Source of the DNA: an uncultured Clostridia bacterium
Lineage (GTDB): Bacteria > Bacillota > Clostridia > Christensenellales > UBA1242
Length of the DNA: 6,708 nt
Assembly: GCA_934725795.1 (NCBI GenBank)
Contig: CAKVCF010000033.1
Coordinates: 1-6,708, forward strand
Direction: 5' to 3'
Made by a program: the position numbers and the translations under genes. The notes below the pieces were generated by a model that saw only the letters and a program-made list of their open reading frames with translations, searched no databases and was not told where the DNA came from. The stretch's first letter is position 1. Every line of letters begins with the position of its first letter. Below are positions 1 to 5,971 of this stretch, piece by piece.

Positions 1-2637
1 AACTGCATAACTGCTGTTTAAAACAATGTTTAAATTTGCATATGCTTTGATGCTTTCAAGGTTATAAGGTTTGCTTAAGTTAGATAAATCTAAATAAAGT
101 TTGCCGTTTACTCCTAAATTTAAATCTGCCTTTTTAACATTCAAATTTAAATCAAGTGCAAATTGTTTGTTGCTTAAATTTTCAACGGTTTGTTTAACGG
201 CTGCTGCCAAATTGGTGATATTTGATAAATCACTATATTCACCCTTAATTTCAGGCACACCATATACGTCATAAACTGTTACATTTGCGTTTGCTTGAAT
301 ATCTTTTATATCAATGCCAGAGATTGACAATGCTTGCAAGCCTTCACCATAGGTCAATTTAAGCACGATGTTGGTTTTGGTTGCAATGTAAGCATTGCTG
401 AGTTCAATGCGTGCGGTGGTTTCGCCAATTTCTATGCTTTCAATCAAGCCAAGGCTTAAACTGCTAAGGTCGCCCGCTTTGATTTGTTCAAAGTTAAAGT
501 TTGGCAAAATTTCTTTTAACACTGCATTAACATCAACTGAACTGCCTAAAATTGTTGTTAAATCTGTGATTTTGCTGATTGGCAATTTAACTTTTAAGCC
601 GTCCAAATTCAAATAGATAACATTATCTTTAATGTGTGCTTCAACTGGAATTGTTTTGCCTTCAACCACGGCATTTAAGTTAACATAAATTGTGCCGTTG
701 TTATAAGCCACATCGCCATTTACTGCCACTGTTTTACCTTTAACAACAAGGTTTGAAGCAATGTTAACTGCAAATTTGTTGGTTGTTTTGAAGTTGTCAA
801 CAGTGTTCATAACTGCTGAAATCAACTTGTTTGTGTTGTTTAAATCGGTAAATTGATACGCTGTTGTGTCAAAAACAAATGCAGTTGCACCTAAACTTAC
901 GCTTGCTGTTGCTTGAACATTGTTAATATCTAAATTGCTTAACACGATGCTTGAAATTTGTGTGCCATAATTTAACAAGATATCCACATTTTGTTCACTA
1001 TTTAAAAGTTGTTTATCAAGTTGCAAACCAAACTTGCCTGATGTTGAACTGATAACCGCCACCACATTTTGTGGCAATTTGTTAAGGTTGCCAGCCACAA
1101 CGTCAACGATAACGCTTGTGTTTGCCAAAATTTGTTTTGCAAGGTCTGCCACCTGCAACACTGCTTGATTGTTAAGTGCTGGTTTGATTGAAGCGAATAT
1201 ATTTTTAAAATCGTCAAAGGTCGCTTTGAATTTTAAGTTGTCCACAACCATATAAACTGTGCCGTCAACCACGCTTGCTTGAACAGAAATTGTTTTGTTG
1301 AACAAGTTTGCGGTTAAGTTTGCACTGATTTTAAGGTTTGTGTTAAAGTCCACTGTTACAACGCCGTTAACTGCAACTGGTTTGCCGTCAGCCACAATGT
1401 TTGTTGCAAGGTTTAAACTTACTTGTTTGGTTGACTTGATTTGTTTTACTGTGTTGATAACTGCATTTGTAAGCCCTGACAAATCGTTAAGGCTTGTGTA
1501 TTGAGCCTTGTTGATTGCTGGAATTTCAACTTGACTGCTATAACTGATTTTTGCACTTAAATCGCTATCTAACAACTTGATATTAGCAAGTGTGATTGAA
1601 CTGAGTTGGTCGTTTTCGTCCAAAGCGATTTCAAGTTTCAAATCGTTTTCAATGCCAAGAGCTTTGCCTTTAAGGTTTACAATAATAACATTTTCTTCGC
1701 CCTTTGCAAATTCAAGCAAGTTGTTGATATTGATATTAGATAAATCACCTTCCAAGATTTTTGAAAGTTCAAAGCCTGGAATAATTTTTGCAATTTCCAC
1801 AAGCAAGTTCTGCCCTGCTTGTTCAATATTGAATTGGCTTGAAATTGTGTCTACCACTGCTTGCAAGTTGGTTTTGCTTACCATAACTTTTAAGTTATTA
1901 AAGCCAATATATAAATCTTGTCCAACATAGCCAACGCTCATTTGATGTGTTGTGCCGTCTAAATTCACATTTAAGTTTGCAAAAGCGTCCACATCGTTGT
2001 TAAAGTCCACATCAACATTGCCATTTACACCGATATTGAACTTGCCTACCATATTAGCGTTTAAGTTAAGGTGAAATTTTTTGTTGGTTAAAATTTCTTT
2101 AACACTATCTAAAATATTTAAAGTTTTTGTTACGTCAACATATTCTTTTTCTTGCTCTGGACTGGTGATTTCAATGGTTTCGTCCTTAGCCAAGTCCGCA
2201 TTAAGAGTTGCAGTGTTGCCCTCAAATTGAAGGTTGTTTGCTTCCACTTTTTTGATAACATAGTTTGCATCTGTGATGAAGTTTAAAGCCAAAGTTTCTG
2301 TTAAATTCAAAGGTAAAAGCAAATCGCCAGATTCAAGCACTTGTGCCTTCATTGTTTGGAAGTTTGACAAAATTGCGTCAACGTCCAACTTTTCCATTAT
2401 ACTATCTAAATCAATGTCAATGCCAAGGGTTGGCAACAATGCAAGCACTTTGCTTAAACTGTTAACTTCCATTTTGATATTCATTGATTGGTTGGCAATA
2501 AACAATCTGCCGTCCATGTAAGTTAAGTCAATGCTGATTGTTTGACCACTCATTTTAACATTGATTGTGCCTGTAACTTTGATGTTTTCAAGGTCTGGTA
2601 TGCTGAGTTTGCCGTTAAATTCCACTTCCATTTTTGG
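1..2637 (-). repeat. Tandem protein modules of about 200-218 aa within the large surface protein
   Basis: Aligning the translation by eye gives four full modules and the start of a fifth. They begin at about residues 106, 298, 516, 732 and 936 (DNA 2637, 2061, 1407, 759 and 147, reading leftward). Shared landmarks in modules B-E are an opening GVNG or AVNG followed by a strand. Where visible, this is followed by a strand such as DGTVYMVVDNLKFKA, GQDLYIGFNNLKVMV or NVIYLNLDGLKVKLP. A helix of the type LTNAVINTVKQIKSTKQ, LISAVMNTVDNFKTTNK or LAAAVKQTVENLSNKQ then closes the module. Module A is more diverged but has the matching strand (DGRLFIANQSMNIKME) and closing helix (LDSVKEILTNKKFHLNL). 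The repeats are clear at protein level but degenerate at DNA level, so they are old duplications rather than recent slippage. Confidence 0.85.
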
Positions 2638-2952
2638 GGTTGGTTGTGTTGCGTCTGTCAAAAGGCGTGTGTTTGAATATTTTGTGTTTGTTGGTTGAGT
2701 TGTTTGTTGTGTTGTTGTTTCATAGACGTTAAAGTTAAGGTTTATGTTTGTGCCGCCCATATTAAGCAAGCCGTCCATAAGTTTTTCGCCGTCTGATTTT
2801 TCAGTTGGTTTGTTTGGAGTTTCAATATTGGTGTGGTTATTATCATGGCTATTAGAGCGTATTAAAAGGCTGCTTGTGGCGATAGTGCCAAAAGCCGCTG
2901 CAAATGTTACCAAAATAAATGTTAATGCATAAAGTAAAAACTTTTTCATCAT
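1..2952 (-). CDS. Very large repetitive secreted or membrane-anchored protein (C-terminus beyond window)
   Basis: The frame is open for 984 codons from 2952 to the window edge without a stop, so the gene is truncated on its 3' side only by the window. Two adjacent ATG codons (2952 and 2949) follow an AAGGAG; the second has the better 6-nt spacing. Residues 1-4 are MMKK, followed by a hydrophobic segment to about residue 31 (signal peptide or N-terminal anchor). A polar Asn/Thr/Gln-rich linker runs to about residue 104. After that come tandem modules of about 200-218 residues (see the repeat entry), each built of alternating hydrophobic strands and amphipathic helices. I saw no Cys and no Trp in the visible part. 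It resembles Bacillota extracytoplasmic beta-rich repeat proteins; a LolA/LprG-like fold is conceivable but unproven. It is probably co-transcribed with the membrane-protein gene 62 bp upstream. The product is not recognised as a named family. I am confident that it is a real gene but not of its function. Confidence 0.9.
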   Translation of the reverse strand, partial: MMKKFLLYALTFILVTFAAAFGTIATSSLLIRSNSHDNNHTNIETPNKPTEKSDGEKLMDGLLNMGGTNINLNFNVYETTTQQTTQPTNTKYSNTRLLTDATQPTPKMEVEFNGKLSIPDLENIKVTGTINVKMSGQTISIDLTYMDGRLFIANQSMNIKMEVNSLSKVLALLPTLGIDIDLDSIMEKLDVDAILSNFQTMKAQVLESGDLLLPLNLTETLALNFITDANYVIKKVEANNLQFEGNTATLNADLAKDETIEITSPEQEKEYVDVTKTLNILDSVKEILTNKKFHLNLNANMVGKFNIGVNGNVDVDFNNDVDAFANLNVNLDGTTHQMSVGYVGQDLYIGFNNLKVMVSKTNLQAVVDTISSQFNIEQAGQNLLVEIAKIIPGFELSKILEGDLSNININNLLEFAKGEENVIIVNLKGKALGIENDLKLEIALDENDQLSSITLANIKLLDSDLSAKISYSSQVEIPAINKAQYTSLNDLSGLTNAVINTVKQIKSTKQVSLNLATNIVADGKPVAVNGVVTVDFNTNLKISANLTANLFNKTISVQASVVDGTVYMVVDNLKFKATFDDFKNIFASIKPALNNQAVLQVADLAKQILANTSVIVDVVAGNLNKLPQNVVAVISSTSGKFGLQLDKQLLNSEQNVDILLNYGTQISSIVLSNLDINNVQATASVSLGATAFVFDTTAYQFTDLNNTNKLISAVMNTVDNFKTTNKFAVNIASNLVVKGKTVAVNGDVAYNNGTIYVNLNAVVEGKTIPVEAHIKDNVIYLNLDGLKVKLPISKITDLTTILGSSVDVNAVLKEILPNFNFEQIKAGDLSSLSLGLIESIEIGETTARIELSNAYIATKTNIVLKLTYGEGLQALSISGIDIKDIQANANVTVYDVYGVPEIKGEYSDLSNITNLAAAVKQTVENLSNKQFALDLNLNVKKADLNLGVNGKLYLDLSNLSKPYNLESIKAYANLNIVLNSSYAV

Positions 2953-2955
2953 TTT

Positions 2956-2961
2956 CTCCTT
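2956..2961 (-). promoter_or_regulatory. Ribosome binding site of the large repeat protein
   Basis: AAGGAG reads leftward here. It lies 3 nt before the ATG at 2952 and 6 nt before the ATG at 2949, so translation most likely starts at 2949. The two choices differ by one Met. The 62-bp gap to the preceding stop codon shows no terminator hairpin with a T-run. It does contain a small imperfect inverted repeat, TCAAC...GTTGA, near 2964-2980. Confidence 0.7.
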
Positions 2962-3014
2962 CAACCAACCTAGTTGACCTTGTTGCCTTGATTCAGTTTG
3001 TATTTTTATTTGTT

Positions 3015-4085
3015 TTAAATGTATGTCTTATCTGTTAATGCTGGAATTTCAAAGTCTTGATCATAGGTGAAAGTGTTTGTCAATCTGCCAACACTTTTGT
3101 TTTCACCAACAACATAAACTGAATATCTTTCATAACTGGTGAATTTGATAATCCTAAATTGAACATCCATTTCAACTGTAATTTCAGGGTCTGCTGTGAA
3201 GTCAGGATAATCTTTTAAATTACCAGTATCTTTCATTGTTTTAACATAATTCACAACCGCCTTGCTTTTATCAAGGGTTAGGTTGAAAACATAGTTGCCA
3301 TTGGCATTTTTTGTTACACTGCTGGCTGTAACCACTGTTTTGGAAGACACAATAAATGTCATATATTCATTGAGAGTGCTGCCAAATTTGCTTTTATACT
3401 GTGCAACAGTTTTAATATCGTCTGCCCCAGTATTATCTGGTGTGGTTGCCCAGTTTACTGTGGTTTTGCCAGACATAGAGCCTTTATAATGCTTAATATC
3501 TTGCCCGTCAGCATAATAACGGTTAAGGGCTTTTACAAGTGAACTTACGCTTACGTTTTCATAGAAAATTTTATCGTTCATCCTGATTGTCCTTGCATTG
3601 ATTGATTGTGTTATGCCAGATGATTTAACACTGCCAACACCAACCACACTTACACGTGGACAATTAAAAGTTGTGTCAAATGCCAACACACAACACTTGG
3701 TTGCACCAAGTTCTTCTGGTGTTTTGTGTGCGGACTCAGTGCGAATTTCTGCCACATCGTCAAGCAAGGCACTAACTTCAAAGTTGTATCGGTTTGGATC
3801 AAGGCTTCTTGGCCTTAAATAAATGCCTACGCTTACGCCAGTTACAAGCCCAACCATACACACAATAAGCAAGTTAACCAAAGTGGTTTTATTCATCATT
3901 GGCGGTGCATTTTTGCGTGCTTCCTTTTTTATTGCCTTTTTTTCTTGTTTTGTTTTGGCATTTTTAAGTGCCAGTTTAACATCAGCCAAACGTTGTTTTT
4001 CTTTTTGTTTAGCTGCTATTCTATCCTCTTTGGCCTGCTGTTTTTTGGCCAACTTTTCTTCCTTAGTTAATTTTTTCTTTTTCAT
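3015..4085 (-). CDS. Single-pass membrane protein with basic Lys/Glu-rich cytoplasmic segment and extracytoplasmic domain
   Basis: 356 residues from the ATG at 4085. An in-frame ATG at 4103 is less likely because AGAAGG sits 6 nt before 4085. Residues 1-60 are extremely Lys/Ala/Glu/Gln-rich, predicted helical and probably coiled coil, and cytoplasmic by the positive-inside rule. Residues about 67-90 (TLVNLLIVCMVGLVTGVSVG region) form one membrane helix. Residues 91-356 would lie outside, with Cys at 131, 132 and 142. The end of the protein (about 262-345) is rich in beta-strand patterns (YVFNLTL, ITVEMDVQFRIIKF, YSVYVVG). The start overlaps the 3' end of the transposase-like gene by 23 bp in a different frame, suggesting translational coupling. 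The large repeat-protein gene follows 62 bp downstream. I do not recognise the family. The basic cytoplasmic tail could bind nucleic acid, ribosomes or acidic lipid, which is inference only. Confidence 0.88.
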   Translation of the reverse strand: MKKKKLTKEEKLAKKQQAKEDRIAAKQKEKQRLADVKLALKNAKTKQEKKAIKKEARKNAPPMMNKTTLVNLLIVCMVGLVTGVSVGIYLRPRSLDPNRYNFEVSALLDDVAEIRTESAHKTPEELGATKCCVLAFDTTFNCPRVSVVGVGSVKSSGITQSINARTIRMNDKIFYENVSVSSLVKALNRYYADGQDIKHYKGSMSGKTTVNWATTPDNTGADDIKTVAQYKSKFGSTLNEYMTFIVSSKTVVTASSVTKNANGNYVFNLTLDKSKAVVNYVKTMKDTGNLKDYPDFTADPEITVEMDVQFRIIKFTSYERYSVYVVGENKSVGRLTNTFTYDQDFEIPALTDKTYI

Positions 4086-4818
4086 TTGCCACCTTCTGCA
4101 CATCGGTATGAGTGTGCGGTTTTAACGATTTTGCCAAGCCCCAAAGCATCCTAAGTGGTAAGGTTGAAATCCTTGCAATCTGCCTTACGCTGGCCTTTGT
4201 AACGCTGAAAATCTGTGATAATGCCTTATTCATAAAGCCTTTTGGCATATCTTTTAAGTTTTCAGGCTGAATGTTAAAAGTGTTGATAATGTAGTTTGTA
4301 ACTTCTTGATCAGTCATTTTAATTGCTTGTTTGTTTTGCTTTAATGCAGCACAATGCTCTAAAAATGCTGATTTTGTTTTGAAAAAGTTGAGTGGATAAC
4401 CAGTTTTAACAAACTGATTTTCAAAATAATCTTGATTAGAAGATTTTGCTTCTACATTCACCTTAGCCACAGAGTGGACGTTTACAATCAACTGCCAAAC
4501 ATCTTCCATTGTGTGAGCCGGATAACTTGCGTATCTGCCGTCAAAGATTTTTCCGCTTCTGTTATGCAATTTGTTGTACCATTTTGCAAACTTGATTGTT
4601 TGTGTGCGGATAATCACATCAAGTGGATTTTCCGTTTCCTTAACAACAAACAAAAAAGCATTGTTAAGCAAGGTGTAGCCTAACAAAAATGTGTTATTTT
4701 GAACTAAAATATTTAAAAAGTTTGTTTTGTCTAATGCGTCAAAAGCAACACCTTCAACGCTTTTAAGATAAACCATATATATTCCAAGTTCGCTCTTTTC
4801 CCTTGCTTTGCGAGCCAC
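4063..4818 (-). CDS. RAYT/IS200-type (Y1) transposase homologue, apparently catalytically dead, with C-terminal HTH
   Basis: 251 residues from a GTG start with GGGAG 8 nt upstream. The opening (MARKAREKSELGIYMVYLKS) matches the typical start of clostridial REP-associated tyrosine transposases (MARK.R.KS..GIYHV..R). GKIFDGRYASYP (89-100) matches the family GH.FQ/DGRYKS.P block. The tail (about 165-230) matches the usual DEEV/A...I helix and the SIRQIARLTG helix-turn-helix, here SVRQIARIST (210-219). The metal-binding HUH signature, normally NHxH, reads N53-A54-F55-L56, so both histidines are gone. A gap-free alignment of the GRY block places Asn113 where the family has the nucleophilic Tyr (family RYIHxNP, here VNVHSVA). 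The fold and DNA-binding parts look retained while the active site is lost, yet the frame, start and coupling to the next gene are intact. It is therefore probably a domesticated DNA/RNA-binding protein rather than a mobile element. The family assignment and consensus are from memory, not from a search. Confidence 0.85.
   Translation of the reverse strand: MARKAREKSELGIYMVYLKSVEGVAFDALDKTNFLNILVQNNTFLLGYTLLNNAFLFVVKETENPLDVIIRTQTIKFAKWYNKLHNRSGKIFDGRYASYPAHTMEDVWQLIVNVHSVAKVNVEAKSSNQDYFENQFVKTGYPLNFFKTKSAFLEHCAALKQNKQAIKMTDQEVTNYIINTFNIQPENLKDMPKGFMNKALSQIFSVTKASVRQIARISTLPLRMLWGLAKSLKPHTHTDVQKVANEKEKIN
4092..4097 (-). promoter_or_regulatory. Ribosome binding site that sets the start of the membrane-protein gene
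   Basis: AGAAGG, read leftward, is followed by 6 nt and then ATG at 4085. It lies inside the coding sequence of the upstream transposase-like gene. It would fall within codons 3-4 of a start at 4103, which argues for 4085 as the true start. Confidence 0.75.
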
Positions 4819-4826
4819 TTAAATTT

Positions 4827-4831
4827 CTCCC
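4827..4831 (-). promoter_or_regulatory. Ribosome binding site for the GTG start of the transposase-like gene
   Basis: GGGAG, read leftward, is followed by 8 nt and then GTG at 4818. No upstream in-frame ATG is needed, and the MARK start matches the family N-terminus, so GTG is accepted as the initiation codon. Confidence 0.75.
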
Positions 4832-4883
4832 AAATCTGCCAAAAGTGCTGGATGTATTGCTTTTGATTGTTAAAATCTTGTGT

Positions 4884-4907
4884 TTTTAACCTTAAAATTT
4901 TAACCTT
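4884..4907. repeat. Two 10-bp direct repeats in the 5' leader of the leftward operon
   Basis: TTTTAACCTT occurs at 4884-4893 and again at 4898-4907, 14 bp apart start to start. It lies between the predicted promoter and the GTG start. It could be a protein-binding site for leader control or a chance AT-rich repeat. Confidence 0.4.
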
Positions 4908-4928
4908 TTTAGCACTAATAGCATAGTT

Positions 4929-4957
4929 ATACTAACAAAAACACAAGGGGTTGTCAA
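4929..4957 (-). promoter_or_regulatory. Predicted sigma-A promoter of the leftward three-gene unit
   Basis: Read leftward there is a perfect -35 TTGACA (4957-4952), a 17-bp spacer and a -10 TAGTAT (4934-4929, 4 of 6 to consensus). Transcription would start near 4922 and leave a leader of about 100 nt before the GTG at 4818. No other comparably good promoter was seen upstream of this gene. Confidence 0.6.
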
Positions 4958-5005
4958 TGGTTTAGTGTCCCTTTTGCAACATTTTCTTAAAATTTGCTTG
5001 TTTTT

Positions 5006-5032
5006 TTGCTTAAATTTGGCAAATTTTATAAA
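5006..5032 (+). promoter_or_regulatory. Weak candidate rightward promoter whose spacer is a palindrome
   Basis: TTGCTT (5006-5011) and TATAAA (5027-5032) are separated by 15 bp. The spacer is exactly the palindrome AAATTTGGCAAATTT (5012-5026, 7-bp arms around one G). The arrangement resembles an operator lying between -35 and -10 elements, but the spacer is short and the region very AT-rich. The palindrome itself is certain; promoter activity is speculative. Confidence 0.25.
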
Positions 5033-5048
5033 AAAGTGAAAAAATATG

Positions 5049-5065
5049 TAATCTTTACAAGATTA
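5049..5065. promoter_or_regulatory. Perfect 17-bp palindrome, operator-like
   Basis: TAATCTTTACAAGATTA has 7-bp arms around TAC. It sits in the divergent region between the two outward-facing promoters. It could be a dimeric regulator site, an RNA hairpin, or a target for the neighbouring transposase-derived protein, since that family natively binds small hairpins. Confidence 0.35.
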
Positions 5066-5094
5066 AAACATAAAACAAGCATAAAAACTGAAAC

Positions 5095-5139
5095 AAAACC
5101 ACACAATTTTTTTACTTTGACGTAAATGTGTGGTTTTTT
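5095..5139 (+). terminator. Intrinsic-terminator-like hairpin upstream of ndk
   Basis: AAAACCACACA (5095-5105) pairs with TGTGTGGTTTT (5127-5137). An inner TTTAC/GTAAA stem (5111-5115 with 5122-5126) caps it, with a 5-nt one-sided bulge and loop TTTGAC. The right arm runs into a six-T tract (5134-5139), giving a good rightward terminator. The leftward version has a poorer U-tract. No visible gene ends just upstream in the rightward direction. Confidence 0.6.
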
Positions 5140-5146
5140 AACAATT

Positions 5147-5166
5147 CGTTGTGTATTTAAACAACG
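5147..5166. repeat. Inverted repeat 17 bp upstream of the ndk -35 box
   Basis: CGTTGT and ACAACG form 6-bp arms around GTATTTAA. Its place just upstream of the ndk promoter would suit an activator or repressor site. It is short enough that chance cannot be excluded. Confidence 0.3.
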
Positions 5167-5183
5167 TAATTTAAATTTGCAGG

Positions 5184-5211
5184 TTGACAAATATCGCAAA
5201 TAGTGTATAAT
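5184..5211 (+). promoter_or_regulatory. Strong predicted promoter of ndk
   Basis: Consensus TTGACA (5184-5189) and TATAAT (5206-5211) are separated by 16 bp. Transcription should start near 5218, giving a leader of only about 20 nt. Both hexamers are perfect matches, so high constitutive expression is expected. Confidence 0.85.
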
Positions 5212-5228
5212 ATAGTCAGTTTAATTTT

Positions 5229-5234
5229 AAGGAG
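5229..5234 (+). promoter_or_regulatory. Ribosome binding site of ndk
   Basis: AAGGAG lies 5 nt before the ATG at 5240, a strong Bacillota-type Shine-Dalgarno that fixes this start. Confidence 0.85.
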
Positions 5235-5239
5235 ATTTT

Positions 5240-5836
5240 ATGACAGACGCTTTAGAAAAAATTAAAAACTTTGTTGAAGGCTCAAATGACGAAGAATTAA
5301 CTTTTGTTGCCTTAAAGCCAAATGCAAATGACACCATTGGTGCATCAATTGTTATGGACAAATTGACCAAAAATGGTTATCAAGTTATTTTGCACGCACC
5401 TGCAATTTACACACCAAAAAATGTTAGAGTTCATTATAAAGAAATTTATGATGGCTATGTTGCAGACCCTGAGGGTAAATTTAAGTTCTACCCTAATTTG
5501 GAAGAATATTTAACACGTGGCCCTATTTATGGTTTCATTATTGCTGGTCCAAATGCAGTTAAAGGCGTTAAACAACTTTGTGGCGCAACAAAAGAACCAG
5601 CCGAAGGCACAATGAGATATGACCTTGCAAAAGCGTATGGCATTGAATATGATAAAGATGAAAATGGTATTCACGCTTCTGGCGAAGTTGTTGAAGCAAG
5701 GCGTGAAATTGCAAACTTTATGAAGGCATCTTATTCAAACATTTCTTACACTATGGCAGAAGCTGAATTAATGGCTGAAATTGCTGATAAAGTGGATAAA
5801 TATTCACAAATCAGCACCAATGAAACAACCCTTTAA
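5240..5836 (+). CDS. ndk: Nucleoside diphosphate kinase, divergent and elongated
   Basis: Transfers the gamma-phosphate of a nucleoside triphosphate (normally ATP) to nucleoside diphosphates through a phosphohistidine; cytoplasmic nucleotide metabolism. The 198 residues show the family pattern throughout. LTFVALKPNA (20-29) has the active-site Lys26. HY (65-66) has the conserved Tyr. RGPIYGFIIAGPNAV (93-107) matches the SGPVVAMV..G.NAV block. GATKEPAEGTMR (115-126) has the nucleotide-binding Thr117 and Arg126. NGIHASGEVVEARREI (142-157) has Asn142 and the phosphorylated His145. Differences from typical enzymes are length (about 140-150 residues usually), a longer loop at about 70-86, Lys111 where Arg is usual, HASG instead of HGSD, and a C-terminal extension of about 35 residues (164-198) that is helical and acidic. 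It is a single-gene transcription unit with its own promoter and terminator. The core catalytic residues are kept, so it is probably active. Confidence 0.92.
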   Translation: MTDALEKIKNFVEGSNDEELTFVALKPNANDTIGASIVMDKLTKNGYQVILHAPAIYTPKNVRVHYKEIYDGYVADPEGKFKFYPNLEEYLTRGPIYGFIIAGPNAVKGVKQLCGATKEPAEGTMRYDLAKAYGIEYDKDENGIHASGEVVEARREIANFMKASYSNISYTMAEAELMAEIADKVDKYSQISTNETTL

Positions 5837-5900
5837 TATCAACAATATGCACTTGTTTTTGTGAAAAATAAAAATACAAAGTTGAATTTTACAAACAAAA

Positions 5901-5929
5901 AAGAGCACAATATTTAGTGTTCTTTTTTT
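5901..5929. terminator. Bidirectional intrinsic terminator between convergent ndk and gpsA-like genes
   Basis: AAGAGCAC (5901-5908) pairs with GTGTTCTT (5917-5924), including one G-T wobble, around loop AATATTTA. A run of seven T (5923-5929) follows on the right for ndk. A run of six A (5895-5900, extending into the stem) precedes it and gives the U-tract for the leftward gpsA-like transcript. It lies 64 bp after the ndk stop and about 43 bp after the gpsA-like stop. Confidence 0.85.
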
Positions 5930-5971
5930 ATTTTAACCAATATGTTGTATCGTTGATATGATTTGTATGGC

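Larger units (their letters stand above)
5039..5139 (+). ncRNA. Possible small RNA of about 100 nt ending at an orphan terminator
   Basis: A rightward transcript from the weak promoter at 5006-5032 would start near 5039. It would contain a perfect hairpin TAATCTT-TAC-AAGATTA (5049-5065) close to its 5' end and finish at the hairpin and T-run at 5095-5139. No convincing ORF lies between them. The terminator does not follow any visible coding gene, because both flanking genes point away from it. That is the main reason to suspect an RNA. It matches no RNA family I recognise and could simply be an insulating element. Confidence 0.22.

Noticed and set aside
1002..1217. Leftward 71-codon ORF
   Set aside because: It is in another frame inside the large repeat protein, which runs through without a stop; no recognisable motif.
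395..2932. Several short rightward ORFs (395-616, 1295-1504, 1577-1930, 2273-2521, 2744-2932)
   Set aside because: All lie antisense to the 984-codon repeat-protein frame, lack convincing RBSs and have compositions expected of shadow frames.
4108..4116. His-Thr-His (residues 235-237) in the transposase-like protein as a surviving HUH motif
   Set aside because: It lies in the C-terminal tail after the HTH, outside the Y1 core and not on a central strand, so it cannot substitute for the lost NHxH.
3295..4125. Rightward ORFs antisense to the membrane-protein gene, one very Phe-rich (3823-4125)
   Set aside because: The Phe/Leu richness is just the complement of the Lys-rich coiled-coil codons; a shadow.
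4432..4683. Rightward 83-codon ORF
   Set aside because: Antisense to the transposase-like gene, which has clear family motifs.
4063..4818. Transposase-like gene as an active IS200/IS605 insertion or a decaying pseudogene
   Set aside because: The catalytic residues are missing, no element ends or accessory tnpB were seen, and the intact frame with promoter, RBS and coupled downstream gene argues against decay.
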